Positions 18,439 to 27,131 are shown, counted from the first letter of the stretch. The stretch: DNA of 64,000 nucleotides from Nonomuraea endophytica (GCF_014203235.1 NZ_JACHIN010000007.1:284560-348559); one strand, 5' to 3'. Numbers and translations: made by a program. The notes: generated from the sequence alone by a model not told the origin.

Positions 18439-18696
18439 TCACTGCTTGTCGTCGCCGTCACCGCCGCCGGCCGGCAGCCCCTCGTAGATCTCCTTGCACT
18501 CCGGGCAGACCGGATACTTCTTCGGGTCCCGGCTGGGCACCCACACCTTGCCGCACAGGGCACGGATCGGCGTGCCCGTCACCATGGCTTCGGTGATCTT
18601 GCGCTTGTCGGCATAGTGCGCGAACCGCTCGTGGTCCCCGTCGCCGTGCGAGGTCTGCGGCGTGGTTTTCTGCTCAGGGAGGATCTTCGTGCTCAC
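18439..18696 (-). CDS. DUF3039 family protein
   Basis: 85-aa conserved actinobacterial protein with a central SHGDGDHERFAHYADK segment and a zinc-ribbon-like Cys set (ALCGKVWVPSRDPKKYPVCPECK). Likely a small metal-binding protein; role unknown. The GTG at 18694-18696 matches the family start and overlaps the stop of the upstream membrane-protein gene (GTGA), so the two are translationally coupled. Confidence 0.85.
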   Translation of the reverse strand: MSTKILPEQKTTPQTSHGDGDHERFAHYADKRKITEAMVTGTPIRALCGKVWVPSRDPKKYPVCPECKEIYEGLPAGGGDGDDKQ

Positions 18697-19193
18697 CCCA
18701 TCGAGTTTATGCCCGCGGGCGAGTGCCCATCCGGTTGGAGTGCCCGTTCGGCACGCCGCCGCGGCAGCGCGGCCAGCCCGGCGATCCACCCCAGCGCGAT
18801 CCCCCAGAGCAGCCCGGCCACCAGCCCGCCCCCCAGATACCCCGCGTACGCGCCCAGCCCGGCCTCGGCCGAGATCGCGGACACCGCGGCCCGCAGCAGC
18901 CCCGCCAGCGCCACGCCCAGCACGAACACACCCCAGGTGGCCCAGAATCCGCGCCGCGTGCTGGCCACCACGGCGACCAGGACGAGCGCCGCGCCGACGT
19001 CGGTGAGGAGGAAGAGCCAGGGCGTCTCGCCGACCGGCGTCACTCGCAGCCCCGGCAGCCCGTACGGCAGGCCCACGGCGGACGGCACGGCCAGATACCC
19101 CACCCGCGTCACCAGCCAGGTCCCGAACAGGCCGAAGAACAACGCGAGCAACGCGGTGACGATCGCCGGAAGGCTATTGCGACCAAAGCTCAT
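18693..19193 (-). CDS. Hypothetical multi-pass membrane protein
   Basis: 166 aa beginning MSFGRNSLPAIVTALL, with four hydrophobic segments (about 9-32, 60-77, 84-107 and 117-145) and a short charged C-terminus. The ATG at 19191-19193 lies 63 bp from the divergent glycosidase start. Coupled to DUF3039 by a 4-bp overlap. No family assigned. Confidence 0.65.
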   Translation of the reverse strand: MSFGRNSLPAIVTALLALFFGLFGTWLVTRVGYLAVPSAVGLPYGLPGLRVTPVGETPWLFLLTDVGAALVLVAVVASTRRGFWATWGVFVLGVALAGLLRAAVSAISAEAGLGAYAGYLGGGLVAGLLWGIALGWIAGLAALPRRRAERALQPDGHSPAGINSMG

Positions 19194-19256
19194 GTTCGGC
19201 AGGCTAGCCGCCACCAAGATTGTGGCGGAAGACCCCAGACGCGGGGAACCTCTCAG

Positions 19257-20684
19257 ATGCCGGAGTTCGATCAGATGAAGCGTGCGCGGTGGATCGCGGG
19301 TGCCGTGGTGGCCTTGGTCGTGGCCGGAGGCGGCGTCGCCGCAGCGGCCAGAGAGGCGCCACAGCCCGCGCGGAGGTATGTGACCGACGACGCGGGACGG
19401 GCGCTGATCCTGCACGGGTTCAACACCGCCAGCAGCGCCAAGAGCACGCCGGACGGCCTGCCGGAGCTGACCGAGGCGGACGTGGAGCGCGAGTATCAGG
19501 ACATGGGGACGAACTTCGTCCGCTTCCTGTTGCAGTGGCGTGCCGTGGAGCCCTCCCCCGGCACCTATGACACGAAATATCTGGACAAGGTGGCTGAGCG
19601 CATCGGCTGGTACCGCAAGCGCGGCTACCACGTCATGCTCGACATGCACCAGGACCTGTGGGGCAACGGCATCACCCCCTCCAAGGTCGCCGGGAACGGC
19701 GCGCCCCAGTGGGCCACGTTCATGGACGGCCTGCCGGTCGCCACCAAGCTGCCCACCTGGGAGATGTACTACCTGGAGCCCGGCGTCATCCGCGCCTTCG
19801 ACCACTTCTGGAACACCACGGGCGAGCACCCCGAGCTCATGGACCGCTACGCCAAGGCCTGGAAGGCCGTCGCCGACCGCTTCAAGGACGACCCCGCCGT
19901 CATCGGCTACGACCTCATGAACGAGCCGTGGGGCGGATCGGTGCAGGCCGCGGCGTTCGAGACCGGCCCGCTCGCCACCCTCTACCGCAGGTCCATCGCC
20001 GAGATCCGCAGCGTCGACCCCGACAGCTGGATCTTCCTCGAACCCCAGGCGGTCGGGGTCAACTGGGGCCTGCCGTCGGCGCTGCCCGCCTTCGACGACC
20101 CCCGCTCGGGGCCGGCGCGCATCGCGTTCGCGCCGCACCTCTACCCGCTCCCGCTGGACCTGGGCGACGATTACACCGCCGGGTCCAAGGAGTGGGTCGA
20201 CCGCACGCTCGGCTGGTGGCGCGACAACATCCTGCGCACGGCCGAGCGGATGAAGGCGCCGATCGTGCTGGGCGAGTTCGGACTGGACATGACCAGGCCC
20301 GGCGCCACCGACCTGGTCGAGCGCATCCTCGACGTGACCGACGAGACCGCCATGGGCCGCGCCTACTGGTCGCGCGACGACGGCCCGTGGGGGCCCTACG
20401 ACAAGGGCAAGGCGGGTCCGCTGGTGGAGGCGTACGCGCGGCCGTACCCGAGGGCGGTGGGCGGCGTGCCGCTGCGGGTCGTCTACGACGAGAAGGCGGT
20501 GAAGCTGACCATCACCTTCGACGCCAACGAGACCGGCGCCACCGAGGTCTACCTGCCGGGCAAGAGCTTCCCGAACGGCGGCAAGGCCTCCATGGGCGAG
20601 GCCACCTGGGATGCCGCCAAGCGCGTGCTGACCGTCAAGACCAAGACCTCCGGCCGCCTCGACCTGGTCATCACCCCCAGATAG
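19257..20684 (+). CDS. Secreted GH5 glycosidase, endoglycoceramidase-like
   Basis: 475 aa with a basic N-terminus and a hydrophobic signal or anchor (about 11-30). The GH5 (beta/alpha)8 barrel shows VMLDMHQDLWG, NGAPQWAT, the acid/base Glu223 in DLMNEPWGG and the nucleophile Glu340 in IVLGEFGLD. HQDxxG and NGAPxWA are typical of endoglycoceramidase-type GH5 enzymes, which cleave the glycan from glycosphingolipids; a steryl-glucosidase or other lipid-glycoside role is also possible. A C-terminal beta-sandwich domain is suggested by residues 390-475. An ATG at 19275 is an alternative start. A strong terminator follows. Confidence 0.82.
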   Translation: MPEFDQMKRARWIAGAVVALVVAGGGVAAAAREAPQPARRYVTDDAGRALILHGFNTASSAKSTPDGLPELTEADVEREYQDMGTNFVRFLLQWRAVEPSPGTYDTKYLDKVAERIGWYRKRGYHVMLDMHQDLWGNGITPSKVAGNGAPQWATFMDGLPVATKLPTWEMYYLEPGVIRAFDHFWNTTGEHPELMDRYAKAWKAVADRFKDDPAVIGYDLMNEPWGGSVQAAAFETGPLATLYRRSIAEIRSVDPDSWIFLEPQAVGVNWGLPSALPAFDDPRSGPARIAFAPHLYPLPLDLGDDYTAGSKEWVDRTLGWWRDNILRTAERMKAPIVLGEFGLDMTRPGATDLVERILDVTDETAMGRAYWSRDDGPWGPYDKGKAGPLVEAYARPYPRAVGGVPLRVVYDEKAVKLTITFDANETGATEVYLPGKSFPNGGKASMGEATWDAAKRVLTVKTKTSGRLDLVITPR

Positions 20685-20686
20685 CG

Positions 20687-20716
20687 GTACGGCTCCCGCC
20701 GGGGCGGGAGCCGTAC
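20687..20716 (+). terminator. Hairpin terminator after GH5 gene
   Basis: Perfect 14-bp inverted repeat GTACGGCTCCCGCC (20687-20700) with its complement at 20703-20716, starting 3 bp after the stop codon. It would also serve the convergent MFS gene. Confidence 0.75.
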
Positions 20717-20731
20717 GCCATCAAAAGGGGT

Positions 20732-20779
20732 TGGTCAGCCGATGGGTATCGACATCACCGAGGGAGTGGTCAGCCGATG
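20732..20779. repeat. 13-bp direct repeat at the 3' end of the MFS gene
   Basis: TGGTCAGCCGATG occurs at 20732-20744 and 20767-20779. The second copy contains the MFS stop codon, so the first looks like a relic of a 35-bp tandem duplication of the gene's end. Confidence 0.5.
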
Positions 20780-22365
20780 TGGACCGGCTCGCCCTCGATC
20801 TTGCGGCCGGAGCGTACGAACAGCGCGAGACCGGCGGTGATCACCGCGACGATCGTGCTGACCGTGAACGCGGTGTGCATGCCGTCCATGAAGGCCAGGT
20901 GCACGGCGTTGGTCAGCGCGTCGATGACCTGCTGCTCGAAGCCCTGGGTGGCCTGCGGCGGGACGGTGCCGAACGCGGCGGCCTTCTCCAGGCCCTCCAG
21001 TTCCGCCGGCTTGAGCGCGGCGGCCGCTGGGCCGAGGTAGCCGGGCAGCTTGTCGGAGATGGTGCCGGCCATGACCGCGCCGAGGATCGCCGTGCCCAGC
21101 GCGCCGCCGACCTGCATGGCCGACTGCTGGATGCCGCCGGCCGCGCCGGACAGCTCCAGCGGGGCGTTGCCCACGATGATCTCGGTGGCGCCGACGAAGA
21201 CCGGCGACAGGCCGAAGGCCAGCAGCAGGAACGGCAGGCCGCTCTCGACGAACGAGGCGTCCATGCTCAGCTGCGACATCAGGAACATCGCCGAGGCGGT
21301 GATCAGCAGGCCGACGGCCATGGTGATCTTCGGGCCGAGCTTGCCGATCGCCATGGCCGCCAGCGGCGAGGCGACGATCATGCCGGCGCTCATCGGCAGC
21401 ATGCGCAGACCCGCCTCAAGCGGCGTCAGGCCGTGCACGCCCTGGAAGAAGAAGCCCAGGAAGAACATGGCGCCGAACATCGCGAAGGCCACCATCATCA
21501 TCAGCACGGTGCCGATGGAGATGGACGGGTTCTTGAACAGCGACAGCGGGACCAGCGGCTGCTTGGCCCGGCTCTGCCAGAAGATGAACCCGGCGGCGAA
21601 CACGACGAAGACCGCGGCGAAGATGAGCGTCTTCGCGTCGGTCCAGCCCCACTCGGGAGCCTTGATGATCGCCCAGACGAGCGAGAACATCATGCCGGAC
21701 AGCAGCACCACACCCGGCCAGTCGATCCTGGACAGGCTCGCGGCGCGGCTCTCCTTGATGATCACGAAGCCCATGATCAGCGCGACGATGCCGACCGGCA
21801 CGTTGATGTAGAAGACCGACTGCCAGCTGACGTTCTCCACCAGCAGGCCACCCAGGATCGGGCCGGCCGCGCTGGACAGACCGATGATCGCGCCCCACGC
21901 GCCCATGGCCTGGTTCAGCCGCTCCTTGGGGAAGGCCGAGCGCAGCAGCGCGAGCGCGGCCGGCTGCAGCAGCGCGCCGAACAGACCCTGGAGCACCCGG
22001 AAAATGATCAGCGCGGTGACCGAGCCGCTCAGCGCGATGGCCGCCGAGGTGATCGCGAATCCCGCGACACCGAGCAGGAACACCCGCTTGTGACCGTAGA
22101 TGTCACCCAGCTTGCCCGCGGTGATCAGGAAGACCGCCAGCGCGAGCAGATAGCCGTTGGTCACCCACTGCATGTCCGAGAGCGTCGCGCCGAGCTCGGC
22201 GCCCATGACCGGAGCCGCGATACCCATGACGGTGCCGTCGAGCATCACCATGATGACGCCCAGACACACCGCGAGCAGCGTCAGCCACGGATTCCCCCCG
22301 ATAGCCGATTGAGCCCCGCCCGGGGGCGACGGTGCCTCCACCGTCGCCTTCGCGTGAGCCGCCAT
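20770..22365 (-). CDS. MFS multidrug efflux transporter, EmrB/QacA (DHA2) type
   Basis: 531-aa drug/proton antiporter with about 14 transmembrane segments. Visible family motifs: LDGTVMGIAAPVMG in helix 1, GKLGDIYGHKRVF (loop 2-3, motif A) and GAIIGLSSAAGPILGGLL (motif C). It is divergent from a TetR gene, and the shared 150-bp promoter holds three palindromes, so it is very likely the regulated target. The substrate is unknown; probably a small amphipathic toxin or antibiotic. Confidence 0.92.
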   Translation of the reverse strand: MAAHAKATVEAPSPPGGAQSAIGGNPWLTLLAVCLGVIMVMLDGTVMGIAAPVMGAELGATLSDMQWVTNGYLLALAVFLITAGKLGDIYGHKRVFLLGVAGFAITSAAIALSGSVTALIIFRVLQGLFGALLQPAALALLRSAFPKERLNQAMGAWGAIIGLSSAAGPILGGLLVENVSWQSVFYINVPVGIVALIMGFVIIKESRAASLSRIDWPGVVLLSGMMFSLVWAIIKAPEWGWTDAKTLIFAAVFVVFAAGFIFWQSRAKQPLVPLSLFKNPSISIGTVLMMMVAFAMFGAMFFLGFFFQGVHGLTPLEAGLRMLPMSAGMIVASPLAAMAIGKLGPKITMAVGLLITASAMFLMSQLSMDASFVESGLPFLLLAFGLSPVFVGATEIIVGNAPLELSGAAGGIQQSAMQVGGALGTAILGAVMAGTISDKLPGYLGPAAAALKPAELEGLEKAAAFGTVPPQATQGFEQQVIDALTNAVHLAFMDGMHTAFTVSTIVAVITAGLALFVRSGRKIEGEPVHIG

Positions 22366-22401
22366 TCGAGTCCCCCTACGCTAGCCACCCCACATCGGGG
22401 C

Positions 22402-22430
22402 ATAAGTAACCTAAGACTCAGGTAACTTAT
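22402..22430. promoter_or_regulatory. Imperfect palindrome, candidate operator 1 (MFS/TetR intergenic)
   Basis: ATAAGTAACCT (22402-22412) and AGGTAACTTAT (22420-22430) form an inverted repeat with one mismatch and a 7-bp centre. It lies 37 bp upstream of the MFS start. Confidence 0.55.
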
Positions 22431-22444
22431 GTCATACGATGACA
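22430..22444. promoter_or_regulatory. Perfect 15-bp palindrome, candidate TetR operator 2
   Basis: TGTCATACGATGACA: 6-bp arms with a 3-bp centre. A near-identical 15-bp site recurs 52 bp downstream, both preceded by ACTTA. The geometry fits TetR-family binding sites. Confidence 0.65.
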
Positions 22445-22481
22445 GATGACAAACGGGTTTTAATCGGCAGACGATGACTTA

Positions 22482-22496
22482 TGTCATAGTGTGACA
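22482..22496. promoter_or_regulatory. 15-bp palindrome, candidate TetR operator 3
   Basis: TGTCATAGTGTGACA, the second copy of the site at 22430 (12 of 15 bases shared, 5 of 6 arm pairs intact). It lies 25 bp upstream of the TetR start, consistent with autoregulation. Confidence 0.62.
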
Positions 22497-22521
22497 GGAA
22501 GGTTTCGAGGGAGTGACGGCT

Positions 22522-23127
22522 GTGGGACTGCGCGAACGCAAGAAGGAGAAGACGCGCCTCGCGCTTCTCGACGCGGCGCTCGATCTGTTCCTCGAACAAG
22601 GGTACGACGCCACCACCGTCGAGCAGATAGCGGGGGTCGTCGACGTCTCCCCCCGGACGTTCTTCCGCTACTTCTCCAGCAAGGAATCCATCCCGCTGTG
22701 GTTCCACGAGCAGGGGGAGGAGACGATGACGGAGACCCTCGACAGCCGGCCGGCCGACGAACCGGCGTTCACCTCGATGACGCACGCCTTGCGTGCGGTG
22801 ATTCACGACATGCAGGGGTCAACGCCCGAAGACACCGAGCGGTTCCTCAAACTACGCAAACTCTTCGAGACCAACCCAGCCCTCGTCGGCAAGTCCGTCG
22901 CCCGCGGCACCGCGGCCGAACTGCGCCTCACCGAGATCATCGCCCGCCGCCGCGGCGCCGACCCGGCCGACCAGCTCTCCCACCTCATCGTCGCCTGGGC
23001 CATGGCCACCATGCGGGTCGGCTTCGAGTGCCCCTACGAGCCCACGAACATCCGGGCCATCGTCGAGCGCATGGAGCAGACCCTGGCGATCGCCGAGAAC
23101 TCCCTGAAGCCCGGCTGGGACACCTAG
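22522..23127 (+). CDS. TetR-family transcriptional regulator
   Basis: About 201 aa. The N-terminal helix-turn-helix shows LLDAALDLFLEQGYDATTVEQIA and VDVSPRTFFRYFSSKE, typical of TetR repressors; the C-terminal ligand domain is variable. Two GTG codons are possible: 22513 and 22522. The second is preferred because the GAGGGA site has proper spacing only to it. It is divergent from the EmrB-type efflux gene and presumably represses it and itself. The 3' end overlaps the convergent algH stop by 4 bp. Confidence 0.9.
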   Translation: MGLRERKKEKTRLALLDAALDLFLEQGYDATTVEQIAGVVDVSPRTFFRYFSSKESIPLWFHEQGEETMTETLDSRPADEPAFTSMTHALRAVIHDMQGSTPEDTERFLKLRKLFETNPALVGKSVARGTAAELRLTEIIARRRGADPADQLSHLIVAWAMATMRVGFECPYEPTNIRAIVERMEQTLAIAENSLKPGWDT

Positions 23128-23702
23128 TTCAGCGACGGGTCGTCCGGGCAGGTCGCCACGAACGCCAGCTCGCCCGGCTGCCGCCTGAGCACCCGCCGCC
23201 ACAACGTGCCGGGATCGTCATGGAAGGTGTCGCCGGCCTCGGAGTCGACGACGTACCAGTGACCCTCGGCGATCTCCGTCTCCAGCTGGCCCGCGCTCCA
23301 GCCCGCGTAGCCGGCGAAGATCCGCATCTGCGCGATCTCGCCCTGCAGGATCTCCGGCGGCGCGTCCAGATCCACCGTGCCGAGGCGGGAAACCGCCGGC
23401 GTGCCCGCGTGCAGGCGCCGCCAGCCCAGAGGCTCCTCCCCGCTCGGCACCGCCGCCAGCGCCAGCGCGCTGTCCGTCTGCACCGGACCGCCCTCGAACA
23501 ACACCGAAGGCCCGGTCACGAGCGGGTCCCAGACGGGTAGCACCTGCGTCACCGAGACGTCGCTCGGCCGGTTCAGCACCACGCCGAGTGTGCCGCCGTC
23601 GAGGTCGTGTTCCAGGATCAGCACGACGCTACGCCGGAAGTTCGGGTCGTCGAGCAGCGGAGTCGCCACCAACAACCCGCCCACGTAGATCGCCTCCGCC
23701 AT
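23124..23702 (-). CDS. YqgE/AlgH family protein (UPF0301)
   Basis: 192-aa conserved protein with the family segments GGLLVATPLLDDPNFRRSVV, GVVLNRPSD and RIFAGYAGWSAGQLE. The biochemical role is unsettled; the family was first noted as a regulator of alginate synthesis in Pseudomonas. The frame is open to 23990, but the ATG at 23700-23702 has a GGAGG site and matches family N-termini. Confidence 0.9.
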   Translation of the reverse strand: MAEAIYVGGLLVATPLLDDPNFRRSVVLILEHDLDGGTLGVVLNRPSDVSVTQVLPVWDPLVTGPSVLFEGGPVQTDSALALAAVPSGEEPLGWRRLHAGTPAVSRLGTVDLDAPPEILQGEIAQMRIFAGYAGWSAGQLETEIAEGHWYVVDSEAGDTFHDDPGTLWRRVLRRQPGELAFVATCPDDPSLN

Positions 23703-23814
23703 ACCTCCATCATGAGGGAGGAGTAGGCCATCCCGCTGCCCCGGGTTACTGATGTTACGCAGTGCTATCAAACGGGCACTGTAGGTAGCAAAGATCACCA
23801 TGCTGGGGGAAGCT

Positions 23815-24525
23815 ATGACCATTGGCACCCGCCTCACTCTGGCAGCACTGGCGGCCCCTCTGGGCGCATTGCTCCTCAACTCCGCGGCCTTCGCGGCCGA
23901 ACGCCCGTCGCCCGACGCGCCCTTCACCGTGGACGTCAGCAGGCCGAACTGCGAGAACAGGACCGTCGAGGTACGGCTACGCAGCGTCACCGACTACCAG
24001 ACCGACTTCCAGATCACCCGCGACGACGACACCGTCGACACCGGCACCCTCGAAGCCCGCCGCACCTACTCCAAGCGCATCAAGCTCGGCCAGCAGCGCC
24101 GCGTCGAGATCGAGACCTTTTACACCACCCAGGACTCGCGCGACAAGCTCGTCTCCCGCGACCAGATCAGCAACGACTGCGGCGGCAACCACCGCCGCGC
24201 CTGGGACCGGGGCCGCGAGTGGGACGACGACGACTGCGACCGGGGCGACGACTGCTGGGACGGGGGCGACGACGAGTGCGACCGGGGCGAGGACTGCTGG
24301 GACGACGACGACTGCGATCGCGGTGAGCCCTGCTGGGACGACGACGAGGACGACTGCCGCCGGGGCGACTGCGACGACGACGAGCTCCCCTTCACCGGGC
24401 CGCCCGCCGACCTGATGGGCAAGCTCGCCACCGCCGGCGGACTCGTCCTGACGGGCGGCATCGTCTGGTGGTACGGCTCGCTCTGGCCCCGGCAGAACTA
24501 CCGGCGCCCAGGCTCAACCCTTTAA
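23815..24525 (+). CDS. LPXTG sortase-anchored protein with Cys/Asp-rich repeats
   Basis: 236 aa. Signal peptide at about 1-28 (ending AFAAE). A soluble domain spans 34-122, then a highly acidic Cys/Asp region (137-190) with three copies of a unit like DCDRGDDCWD. A sortase signal LPFTG (191-195), a hydrophobic helix (about 203-222) and a short basic tail complete the classic wall-anchor layout. The start at 23815 has a GGGGGA site; an ATG at 23800 is an alternative. The acidic/thiol repeat suggests metal binding or disulfide crosslinking on the cell surface, which is inference. Confidence 0.8.
   Translation: MTIGTRLTLAALAAPLGALLLNSAAFAAERPSPDAPFTVDVSRPNCENRTVEVRLRSVTDYQTDFQITRDDDTVDTGTLEARRTYSKRIKLGQQRRVEIETFYTTQDSRDKLVSRDQISNDCGGNHRRAWDRGREWDDDDCDRGDDCWDGGDDECDRGEDCWDDDDCDRGEPCWDDDEDDCRRGDCDDDELPFTGPPADLMGKLATAGGLVLTGGIVWWYGSLWPRQNYRRPGSTL
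24223..24384 (+). repeat. Cys/Asp repeat region within the LPXTG protein gene
   Basis: Codes for residues 137-190. The unit [DE]CDRG[DE][DP]CWD appears three times (from residues 140, 154 and 166) with a decayed fourth (DDCRRGDCDD). Eight Cys fall at intervals of mostly six residues. Confidence 0.85.
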
Positions 24526-24576
24526 CCCAGGCTCAACCCTCCAGCCCGGAGTCAGCTCTCCAGCGGAGCCGAACGC

Positions 24577-25185
24577 TCACGTGAACGCCCCCGCCCGCGC
24601 GCCCGCCAGCGCGCGGGCGGCGGCGTGCTCGGCGACCTTCTCGTCGACCGGCTCCCTGGTGACCAGCAGGCGGTAGTACAGCGGCGCGGAGACCGCCCTG
24701 ATCACCTCCATCCCGTCGGTGCCCTCGGGCAGTTCGCCGCGGGCCACGGCGCGGTCCACCACCGGGGCCCAGGCGCGGATGCGGCGCAGGTAGAAGTCGT
24801 TCAGGGCCGCGGCCGCCGCCTCGTTGCCGGTCGCGGCGGCGATGACGGCCTGGAAGGTCGCGCCCAGGCGGGGGTCGGTGACCGCGCCCAGGACGTTCAG
24901 CGCGTTGGCCAGCAGGTCGCCCTCGATCCCGCCGGTGTCGGCGTGCGGGGCCGAGGACTCGGCCAGCTCGGCCATCAGGTCGGTGACCAGGCCCGCGGGA
25001 TCGCCCCAGCGACGGTAGACCGTGGTCTTGCCCACGCCCGCCTTGGCCGCCACCCGGTCCATGTTCAGGCCGTGGAAACCACACTCCACCAGCTCGTCCT
25101 GGGTCGCCTCCAGGACGGCGGCGCGGGTGCGCGCGGTGCGCCCGCCGGGGCGTACCGTTCCGGCCAAACGGGACTGCTGTTCCAT
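24577..25185 (-). CDS. TetR-family transcriptional regulator
   Basis: About 202 aa with an N-terminal HTH (VLEATQDELVECGFHGLNMDRVAAKAG; VGKTTVYRRWGDP) and a TetR_C-like ligand domain. ATG at 25183-25185 follows an AGAGGAG site; an upstream in-frame ATG at 25218 also exists. It is divergent from an MFS drug transporter 67 bp away, which it probably represses; an inverted repeat lies between them. Confidence 0.88.
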   Translation of the reverse strand: MEQQSRLAGTVRPGGRTARTRAAVLEATQDELVECGFHGLNMDRVAAKAGVGKTTVYRRWGDPAGLVTDLMAELAESSAPHADTGGIEGDLLANALNVLGAVTDPRLGATFQAVIAAATGNEAAAAALNDFYLRRIRAWAPVVDRAVARGELPEGTDGMEVIRAVSAPLYYRLLVTREPVDEKVAEHAAARALAGARAGAFT

Positions 25186-25218
25186 TAATGCTCCTCTGTG
25201 TGTTACCTTCGTGTCCAT

Positions 25219-25244
25219 CTTAACGGAACGAAGGACCCATTAAG
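25219..25244. promoter_or_regulatory. Inverted repeat in TetR/MFS intergenic region, candidate operator
   Basis: CTTAACGG (25219-25226) and CCATTAAG (25237-25244), one mismatch, 10-bp centre, directly before the MFS ribosome binding site AAGGGG. Confidence 0.4.
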
Positions 25245-25252
25245 GGGCTGAG

Positions 25253-26626
25253 ATGACCGTACTCGCGGAGCGGACGCACACGTCCGCCCGGATGACCGCC
25301 CGGCAGAAGCTGATCCTCGTGCTGCTGCTCGGCTCCCAGTTCATGCTGGCCGTCGACTTCTCCATCCTGAACGTGGCGCTGCCCGTGATCGGCTCGGGAC
25401 TCGGGTTCGCGCTGGCGGACCTGCAGTGGGTGGCGACCACGTTCGCGCTGGCGGCGGCCGGATTCACTCTGTTGTTCGGGCGCATCGCCGACCTGTTCGG
25501 CCGGCGGCGGCTCTTCCTGGCCGGGATGGCGCTGCTCGGCTTGTCCTCGCTGGCCGGCGGGCTGGCCACCTCGCCGGGCATGTTGCTGGCCGCCCGGGTG
25601 GCGCAGGGACTGGCCACCGCGATCGTCACGCCCGCCGGGCTCTCGCTGCTGACCACCTCCTTCCGCGAGGGGCCGCTGCGCGAGCGGGCGCTCGGGCTGA
25701 ACGGCGCGCTGATGTCGGCCGGGTTCACCTCGGGCGCGATCCTCGGCGGGCTGCTGACCGACCTGCTCAGCTGGCGATGGGCGTTCTTCATCAACGTGCC
25801 CGTGGCGCTGGCCGTCCTCCTCGCCGCCCCCGCCGTCCTGGCGGAGAGCCGTCAGGAGGAGCGGCCCAAGATGGACCTCCCCGGCGCGATCACCGTGACC
25901 GGCGGCCTCCTGGCCCTGGTGTACGGGCTGACCAGGGCCGGCGAGCACGGCTTCGCCGACCCGCTCGGGCTGGGCTCGCTGGCCGCCGGGCTGGTGCTGC
26001 TGGTGGTGTTCTGGTTCGTCGAGCGGCGCGCGGCGTACCCGCTGGTGCCGGTGTCGATCCTCGCCCGGCCCACCGTCACCTGGGGCAACCTGGCCGGGCT
26101 GCTCGCCTTCGCCACCGAGACCTCGCTGGTGTTCCTGCTCACGCTCTACCTGCAGAAGGTGCTCGGCTACTCGGCGCTGGCGACCGGGCTGGCGTTCGGG
26201 GTGCTCGGCATCGGCACCGTCATCGGCGGCGTGATCGCGCCCAGGGTGCTGTCCAGGGTCGGCAACCGGGGCGCGCTGCTGGCCGGGTTCGCGGTGCAGG
26301 GCGTGGCCACCGCCTCGCTCGGGCTGCTCGGCGCCTCGCAGGGCTGGATCTGGCTGCTGCTCGTCGCCACCTTCATCGGCGGCATCGGCAACATGGTGGC
26401 CATCGTCGGCTTCATGGTGACCGCCACCTCCGGCCTGCCCGACTCCGAGCAGGGCCTGGCCACCGGCCTGGCCACGATGACCCAGCAGGTCGGCATCACG
26501 ATGGGCATCCCGGTGATGAGCGCCGTCGCCACCGCCGCGATGGGCACGGTCCTGCAGGGGGTGACGGTCGCGGTGCTGGTCCACGCCGCCCTGGCCCTGG
26601 CCGCCACCCTCATCCGCCGAGTCTGA
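25253..26626 (+). CDS. MFS multidrug efflux transporter, EmrB/QacA type
   Basis: 457-aa drug/proton antiporter: VDFSILNVALPVIG in helix 1, GRIADLFGRRRLF (motif A) and LMSAGFTSGAILGGLLTD (motif C). The ATG has an AAGGGG site. It is divergent from a TetR repressor; the substrate is unknown. It differs clearly from the 20770-22365 transporter and is not a recent duplicate. Confidence 0.9.
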   Translation: MTVLAERTHTSARMTARQKLILVLLLGSQFMLAVDFSILNVALPVIGSGLGFALADLQWVATTFALAAAGFTLLFGRIADLFGRRRLFLAGMALLGLSSLAGGLATSPGMLLAARVAQGLATAIVTPAGLSLLTTSFREGPLRERALGLNGALMSAGFTSGAILGGLLTDLLSWRWAFFINVPVALAVLLAAPAVLAESRQEERPKMDLPGAITVTGGLLALVYGLTRAGEHGFADPLGLGSLAAGLVLLVVFWFVERRAAYPLVPVSILARPTVTWGNLAGLLAFATETSLVFLLTLYLQKVLGYSALATGLAFGVLGIGTVIGGVIAPRVLSRVGNRGALLAGFAVQGVATASLGLLGASQGWIWLLLVATFIGGIGNMVAIVGFMVTATSGLPDSEQGLATGLATMTQQVGITMGIPVMSAVATAAMGTVLQGVTVAVLVHAALALAATLIRRV

Positions 26627-26714
26627 CGGAACGCGGCGGAACACCGGGTCACGAGCCGGAACGCCCTAGAAGCGACGGCGGGCACCGGAGCCCGCCCAGC
26701 CTATGGAGCACAAC

Positions 26715-27131
26715 ATGCGCACTGGACGCCGACTGGCCGCCTTCTTCGCGGCCGGCGCCCTTTCCCTGGCCGCCCTCTCGGGGGCGGCCAACGCCGCGCC
26801 CGACAGCGCGCTGCTGGTCATCAGCAAGGTCACCAACGTCAAGTGCCTGGTCACCGTCAAGGGCCACGCCCATGTCGGCGCGACCGAGCGGGACAACCTG
26901 GCCATCCGCCTGTTCGGCGAGGACCTGTTCGGCGATGACGAGCTGGTCAGGGAGGGCCCCTTCTCGACCGCGCTCAACGGCGACTACTCGGCCGTGTTCA
27001 CCGTCGCCTGCAAGGACCTCGACGAGGACCCGGTGGAGCCGGACGAGATCTTCGCCGTCGCCCAGGTCTTCGACCCGTCGACGGGGGTCACGAAGAAGAT
27101 CCGGTCGAACACGGTGACGGGCATCTTCTAG
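26715..27131 (+). CDS. Secreted hypothetical protein, subtilisin-inhibitor-like size
   Basis: 138 aa with a clear signal peptide (MRTGRRLAAFF..., cleavage after about residue 28, ANAAP). The mature part has two Cys that could form one disulfide. The size and composition recall small secreted actinomycete proteins such as SSI-type inhibitors, but I do not see the diagnostic reactive-site loop, so no function is assigned. The ATG at 26715 is preferred over 26703 because GGAG lies at the right distance. Confidence 0.6.
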   Translation: MRTGRRLAAFFAAGALSLAALSGAANAAPDSALLVISKVTNVKCLVTVKGHAHVGATERDNLAIRLFGEDLFGDDELVREGPFSTALNGDYSAVFTVACKDLDEDPVEPDEIFAVAQVFDPSTGVTKKIRSNTVTGIF

